A DNA stretch of 10,127 nt from an uncultured Chloroflexota bacterium (GTDB taxonomy: Bacteria; Chloroflexota; Limnocylindria; Limnocylindrales; CSP1-4). Below the pieces are notes generated by a model. The model was not told the origin of the DNA. It ran no database searches and saw only the letters and a list, made by a program, of their open reading frames with translations. This document shows, one piece after another, positions 7,663 to 10,127 of the stretch. How positions within the stretch are numbered: position 1 is the stretch's first letter; each line of letters opens with the position of its first letter. The translations under genes were made by a program, and so were the position numbers. The stretch lies in NCBI GenBank assembly GCA_903928275.1, contig CAIYQJ010000390.1:1-10127 (forward strand), read 5' to 3'.

Positions 7663-8844
7663 TCAGCCGGGCCGCTCCAGTGTCACGGCGGCATCCCGAT
7701 CCGTGGCGGTCAGACGCACCCGCAGGGCCGCCTGGAGCGCGCCCGGGTGCAGGTCGCCGGCTGCGCCGCTCACGGCGCCGTCGATCCGCCCGACCTCGCC
7801 GTCGAGGAAGATCCAGTAGTCCATCTCGCCGCGCCATCGCGACAGTGGCGGCAGGCTGCCCACCAGCCACGATGCCTGCGGGAATGCGGCGACGAACGTC
7901 GGGCCGTCGATCGCGACGCGGCAGTGCCGGGCGGTCGCACCCTCGACGACCTCGATCCCGCGATCCTCCGCCGTCGTCCGGATCGTGGCTGGCAGCGCCA
8001 CGGAGACTGCGCGGATGTCCACCGTCGCGGCGTCGAGCGCGGAGGCGCCGGCGGCCTGCCAGGTGCCACCCGGCTCGAGCGTCCAGGCATCGGGCGCGAT
8101 GCGCGCGACGCCGCGGGTCCCGAGAACGCGATCGCTCGCGACCTCTGCGATCCACCGGAAGTCCGCGCCGGACCGTGCTCCCGCAAGGTCGATCGACGCG
8201 AGCGGGCGCCCGTCCACCTCCGTGCTCATGTGCTCTGCCAGCTGGGCCGTCGACCCGACCCGGATGGCCCCGTCGCACGCCTCCGGGTCGCTGACGCCGG
8301 CCGGCCCGAACGACGACGGCGCCAGGGGCCGGTCCTGGAGCGCGAGCTCGTTCGCGACGGCGGCGACCGCGAAGGCCGCTCCGGAGGCCGCGAGCAGGAT
8401 CGTGGCGACACCCGTCGCCGTCATGAGCTGACGGCGACGCGGCACCGCCGAGCCGAGCGCCCGCCGGGTCAGCCCGATCCCGGCGAGCGCGGCGGTCGCC
8501 GCGAGCGCGAGGAGCCACGGGTAGATCGCCTCGAGCGACGGCAGGAGCGTCTGAGGCCCGCCGGAAGCGATCCGACCCACGATCTCCGCGAGGGACGGGA
8601 CAAGGAGAAGCGCCGCCGCGAGCCCGAGCCAGACGACTCCGGCGAACGAGCCGGAACCCCGGACGACCGGGGGCCATGCGACGACCGCCAACGCGACGAG
8701 GAGCGGCGGGACGGACGCGAGTCCCACGACGATGTCGAGCGGCCCTCCGGGTCGGTATGCGACGAGCACGATGACCGCCGACACGCCCCACAGGACCGCA
8801 AGGCCGGCGGCGAGGAGGCGCAGCTGCAGCGTCCGGACACGCAC
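7663..8844 (-). CDS. Five-helix membrane protein with extracytoplasmic C-terminal domain, unknown function
   Basis: I do not recognise this 393-residue protein. Hydrophobic segments lie at about 9-30, 37-59, 68-88, 106-125 and 143-164. The loop 126-142 is rich in Arg (TRRAL, PRRRQ), and the N-terminus is basic (MRVR). By the positive-inside rule this puts the N-terminus in the cytosol and the C-terminal 230 residues outside. The outer domain has just two cysteines (C190, C308), which could form a disulfide. It ends in a strand-rich stretch (YWIFLDGEVGRIDGAVSG, ALRVRLTATD) reminiscent of LppX/LprG- or LolA-like lipid-carrier folds, but that resemblance is weak. GTG at 8844 is the start. There is no Shine-Dalgarno, but a TAGACT box lies six bases upstream, compatible with a leaderless transcript. 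It is first in the four-gene minus-strand run. Confidence 0.75.
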   Translation of the reverse strand: MRVRTLQLRLLAAGLAVLWGVSAVIVLVAYRPGGPLDIVVGLASVPPLLVALAVVAWPPVVRGSGSFAGVVWLGLAAALLLVPSLAEIVGRIASGGPQTLLPSLEAIYPWLLALAATAALAGIGLTRRALGSAVPRRRQLMTATGVATILLAASGAAFAVAAVANELALQDRPLAPSSFGPAGVSDPEACDGAIRVGSTAQLAEHMSTEVDGRPLASIDLAGARSGADFRWIAEVASDRVLGTRGVARIAPDAWTLEPGGTWQAAGASALDAATVDIRAVSVALPATIRTTAEDRGIEVVEGATARHCRVAIDGPTFVAAFPQASWLVGSLPPLSRWRGEMDYWIFLDGEVGRIDGAVSGAAGDLHPGALQAALRVRLTATDRDAAVTLERPG

Positions 8845-8850
8845 CTCGCG

Positions 8851-8856
8851 AGTCTA
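8851..8856 (-). promoter_or_regulatory. Candidate -10 box (leaderless) for the membrane protein gene
   Basis: On the minus strand TAGACT fits the TANNNT -10 pattern. Six bases (CGCGAG) separate it from the GTG at 8844, so transcription would begin at or next to the start codon. No -35 match is seen at the usual distance. Confidence 0.4.
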
Positions 8857-8970
8857 GCCTGCATCGCCGTCACACTCCGCCATCCGCGCTCGTCTTGATG
8901 TGTGCCGGCGGACCGCGCCGACCATCCCGAACATCACCCGGCCGCGGGCGGACTCCTCCTCCCCGTTCCC

Positions 8971-9039
8971 GCAGTCGACTGCCGAAGCGGCGCCCGTACT
9001 CCTCCGGGCGTCGCTTCGGCGTTCGGGAGCCTGTCGAAC
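8971..9039. repeat. Cluster of inverted repeats in the divergent intergenic region
   Basis: Three dyads lie back to back. GCAGTCGACTGC (8971-8982) is a perfect 12-base palindrome. GCCGAAGCGGCGCCCG (8981-8996) pairs with CGGGCGTCGCTTCGGC (9005-9020) as a 16-base-pair stem with one G-T(U) wobble and an eight-base loop TACTCCTC. GTTCG (9021-9025) pairs with CGAAC (9035-9039) around GGAGCCTGT. The last resembles, from memory, the TTCGACAGGCTC-type palindromes common between genes in many bacteria. Because both flanking genes read away from it, a terminator role is unlikely. A REP-like element, an operator or a leader structure are the options. Confidence 0.6.
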
Positions 9040-9096
9040 CCCCCCGCCACCCCGCGGCGCCCGGTCGCGCGCGCCCCCGCTCCGCTCGTCACGGCC

Positions 9097-9102
9097 TACC
9101 AT
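9097..9102 (+). promoter_or_regulatory. Candidate -10 box (leaderless) for the SAM hydrolase gene
   Basis: TACCAT fits TANNNT and lies seven bases before the ATG at 9110, which would place the transcription start at the start codon. No Shine-Dalgarno precedes the gene and no -35 box is seen. If correct, the alternative in-frame ATG at 9101 lies inside the promoter and is not used. Confidence 0.4.
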
Positions 9103-9109
9103 GGCCCCC

Positions 9110-9940
9110 ATGGACCGACCCTTCGTCTCGTTCCTCACGGACTTCGGCGACCGCGATCCCTCGGCGGCGATCTGTGCGGGCGTCGTCTTCTCGATCTGCC
9201 CGGACGCCCGCGTCCTCGAGCTCACCCGCACGATCCGGCCGTTCGCCATCCGCGACGGCGCGGTGGCGCTCTCGGCGGCCGTCGCATACCTGCCCGTCGG
9301 CGTGCACGTCGCGGTCGTGGACCCAGGCGTGGGGACGCAGCGCCTGCCGGTCGCGGTCCGGACCGCTCGCGGCGACGTGCTCGTGGGCCCGGACAACGGG
9401 CTCCTCATGCTCGCGGCCGACCGGCTCGGTGGCGCGACCGAGGCCCGCGCCCTGACGGATCCCGCCTACCACCTCCCGGCCGTGACATCGAGCTTCCATG
9501 GCCGGGACATCTTCGCGCCCGTCGCCGCCCACCTCGCGCGCGGCGTCCCGCTCGATCGGCTCGGGCCGGAGGTCGGGCTCGCGGACCTCGTCCGCCTCCC
9601 CATCCCCGGGTTCACGGTCCGGGTCGGCGAGCTCGCGTCGGCCGTGGTCTACGTTGACGGGTTCGGGAACGTGAAGCTCGCCGGTGGCCCGGATCACCTG
9701 TTCGCGGCGCTCGGGCATCTCGACGGCGGCACCCTGCTCGCGGTGGAGCTCACCGACCGCGCCGGCGTCACCCGGACCGAGGTTCTCCCGTGGGAGGAGA
9801 CGTTCGGGCACGTGTCCGTCGGCGCGCTCCTCCTGTACGAGGATTCGCTCGGGCGACTGTGCCTCGCGGAGAACCAGGGCGACGCGGGCCGCCGCCTCGG
9901 CCTCACCGACGACCTGCCCGTGTCGATCCGCCGCGCCTGA
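9110..9940 (+). CDS. S-adenosyl-L-methionine hydrolase (adenosine-forming), DUF62 family
   Basis: The 276-residue protein matches this family along its whole length: LTDFGDRD near the N-terminus (9-16), VVDPGVG (69-75), GPDNGLLM (93-100), SSFHGRDIFAPVAAHLARG (127-145), and YVDGFGNVKL in the C-terminal domain. D71, R78 and H130 have the spacing of the Asp68/Arg75/His127 triad of the Pyrococcus horikoshii enzyme, so it should hydrolyse SAM to adenosine and methionine in the cytosol. Fluorinase and chlorinase (FlA, SalL) share the fold, but the intact triad argues for the hydrolase. The cellular purpose in bacteria, such as limiting SAM, is unsettled. Start at 9110 is chosen; an in-frame ATG at 9101 would add MAP. 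The gene stands alone, divergent from the membrane protein gene. Confidence 0.93.
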   Translation: MDRPFVSFLTDFGDRDPSAAICAGVVFSICPDARVLELTRTIRPFAIRDGAVALSAAVAYLPVGVHVAVVDPGVGTQRLPVAVRTARGDVLVGPDNGLLMLAADRLGGATEARALTDPAYHLPAVTSSFHGRDIFAPVAAHLARGVPLDRLGPEVGLADLVRLPIPGFTVRVGELASAVVYVDGFGNVKLAGGPDHLFAALGHLDGGTLLAVELTDRAGVTRTEVLPWEETFGHVSVGALLLYEDSLGRLCLAENQGDAGRRLGLTDDLPVSIRRA

Positions 9941-9946
9941 CGACTC

Positions 9947-9970
9947 CGGGGCGGCGATCGGCGGGCCCCG
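9947..9970 (+). terminator. Possible terminator hairpin after the SAM hydrolase gene
   Basis: CGGGGC (9947-9952) pairs with GCCCCG (9965-9970) around a 12-base loop, seven bases after the stop codon. A second small dyad, GCGGG (9988-9992) with CCCGC (9999-10003), follows. Neither has a U tract, so intrinsic termination is uncertain. Confidence 0.3.
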
Positions 9971-10021
9971 TGCCTCGTGCTCCACCTGCGGGCGCGGACC
10001 CGCCGCCGGCGCGCCGTTCGC

Positions 10022-10046
10022 TACACTCGGGACAACCCAGAGGAGG
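10022..10046 (+). promoter_or_regulatory. -10 box and Shine-Dalgarno for the lipoprotein gene
   Basis: TACACT (10022-10027) is a good -10 element, and AGGAGG (10041-10046) is a full Shine-Dalgarno nine bases before the ATG at 10056. A start about seven bases after the -10 would give a leader of roughly 20 bases. No clear -35 box is visible upstream. Confidence 0.55.
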
Positions 10047-10055
10047 GATCACTTC

Positions 10056-10127
10056 ATGCGCATCGTGCTCCGACCCGCAGCGCTCGCGTTCGCGACGATC
10101 CTCGTCGCGGCGGCCTGCTCCACCGCC
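10056..10127 (+). CDS. Lipoprotein signal peptide, 3' partial gene
   Basis: Only 24 codons fall in the window: a short basic start (MRIVLR), a hydrophobic core (ALAFATILV), then AAAC at residues 17-20, which fits a slightly atypical lipobox with Cys20 as the lipid-modified residue, followed by STA. It would be a membrane-anchored lipoprotein, for example a transport substrate-binding protein, but the mature part is off the edge so function cannot be given. Strong -10 and ribosome binding signals support a real start and its own promoter. Confidence 0.65.
   Translation, partial: MRIVLRPAALAFATILVAAACSTA

Noticed and set aside
7613..8791. Upstream extension of the WYL frame to 743 residues
   Set aside because: The added part is low-complexity and overlaps the membrane protein gene. 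A strong Shine-Dalgarno marks the ATG at 7612.
7510..8898. 462-codon plus-strand open frame opposite the membrane protein gene
   Set aside because: The product is Arg/Asp/Gly-rich and domain-free. The minus strand has coherent membrane helices and topology.
9021..9039. tRNA T-arm-like GTTCG...CGAAC element
   Set aside because: There is no acceptor, anticodon or D arm around it, so it is not a tRNA gene or fragment.

Overview
This is a very GC-rich window with densely packed genes and almost no AT-rich spacers. The gene set and GC-driven codon use suggest a high-GC environmental bacterium, perhaps a Limnocylindria-like Chloroflexota or an actinobacterium. That placement is an inference from style, because no rRNA or other phylogenetic marker lies in the window. 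No tRNA, rRNA, CRISPR array, insertion sequence, integrase or restriction gene is visible. It reads as ordinary chromosomal sequence.

Layout. (1) Positions 2-754, plus strand: the C-terminal part of an M23/LytM-type peptidase with its zinc ligands present. (2) 755-966: a spacer holding a bulged hairpin, a weak promoter-like pair and a good ribosome binding site. (3) 967-4110, plus strand: a large soluble hybrid histidine kinase (five PAS-like modules, HisKA, HATPase_c, receiver), in which two PAS modules are a clear internal duplication. (4) 8844 down to 4129, minus strand: four co-directional genes. In transcription order they are a five-helix membrane protein with an extracytoplasmic domain, a WYL-type transcription regulator, a secreted CAP-domain protein with a C-terminal Ig-like module, and a SAMHD1/COG1078-like HD phosphohydrolase. 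The last two share a GTGA stop/start overlap. (5) 8845-9109: a divergent spacer with a cluster of inverted repeats and candidate -10 boxes close to both flanking start codons. (6) 9110-9940, plus strand: a SAM hydrolase (DUF62 family) with its Asp/Arg/His triad intact. (7) 9941-10055: a spacer with a possible terminator, then a -10 box and strong Shine-Dalgarno. (8) 10056 to the window end: the signal peptide of a lipoprotein cut off by the edge.

How the genes may work together: the minus-strand run looks like one or two transcription units. The WYL protein may regulate its own neighbourhood, and the CAP and HD genes are probably translationally coupled although one product is exported and the other cytosolic. 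The hybrid kinase has its own receiver and no partner regulator nearby. I found no convincing new biological system. The items most worth a second look are the inverted-repeat cluster at 8971-9039, the coupled CAP-HD pair under a WYL regulator, the duplicated PAS modules, and the possible leaderless start signals.
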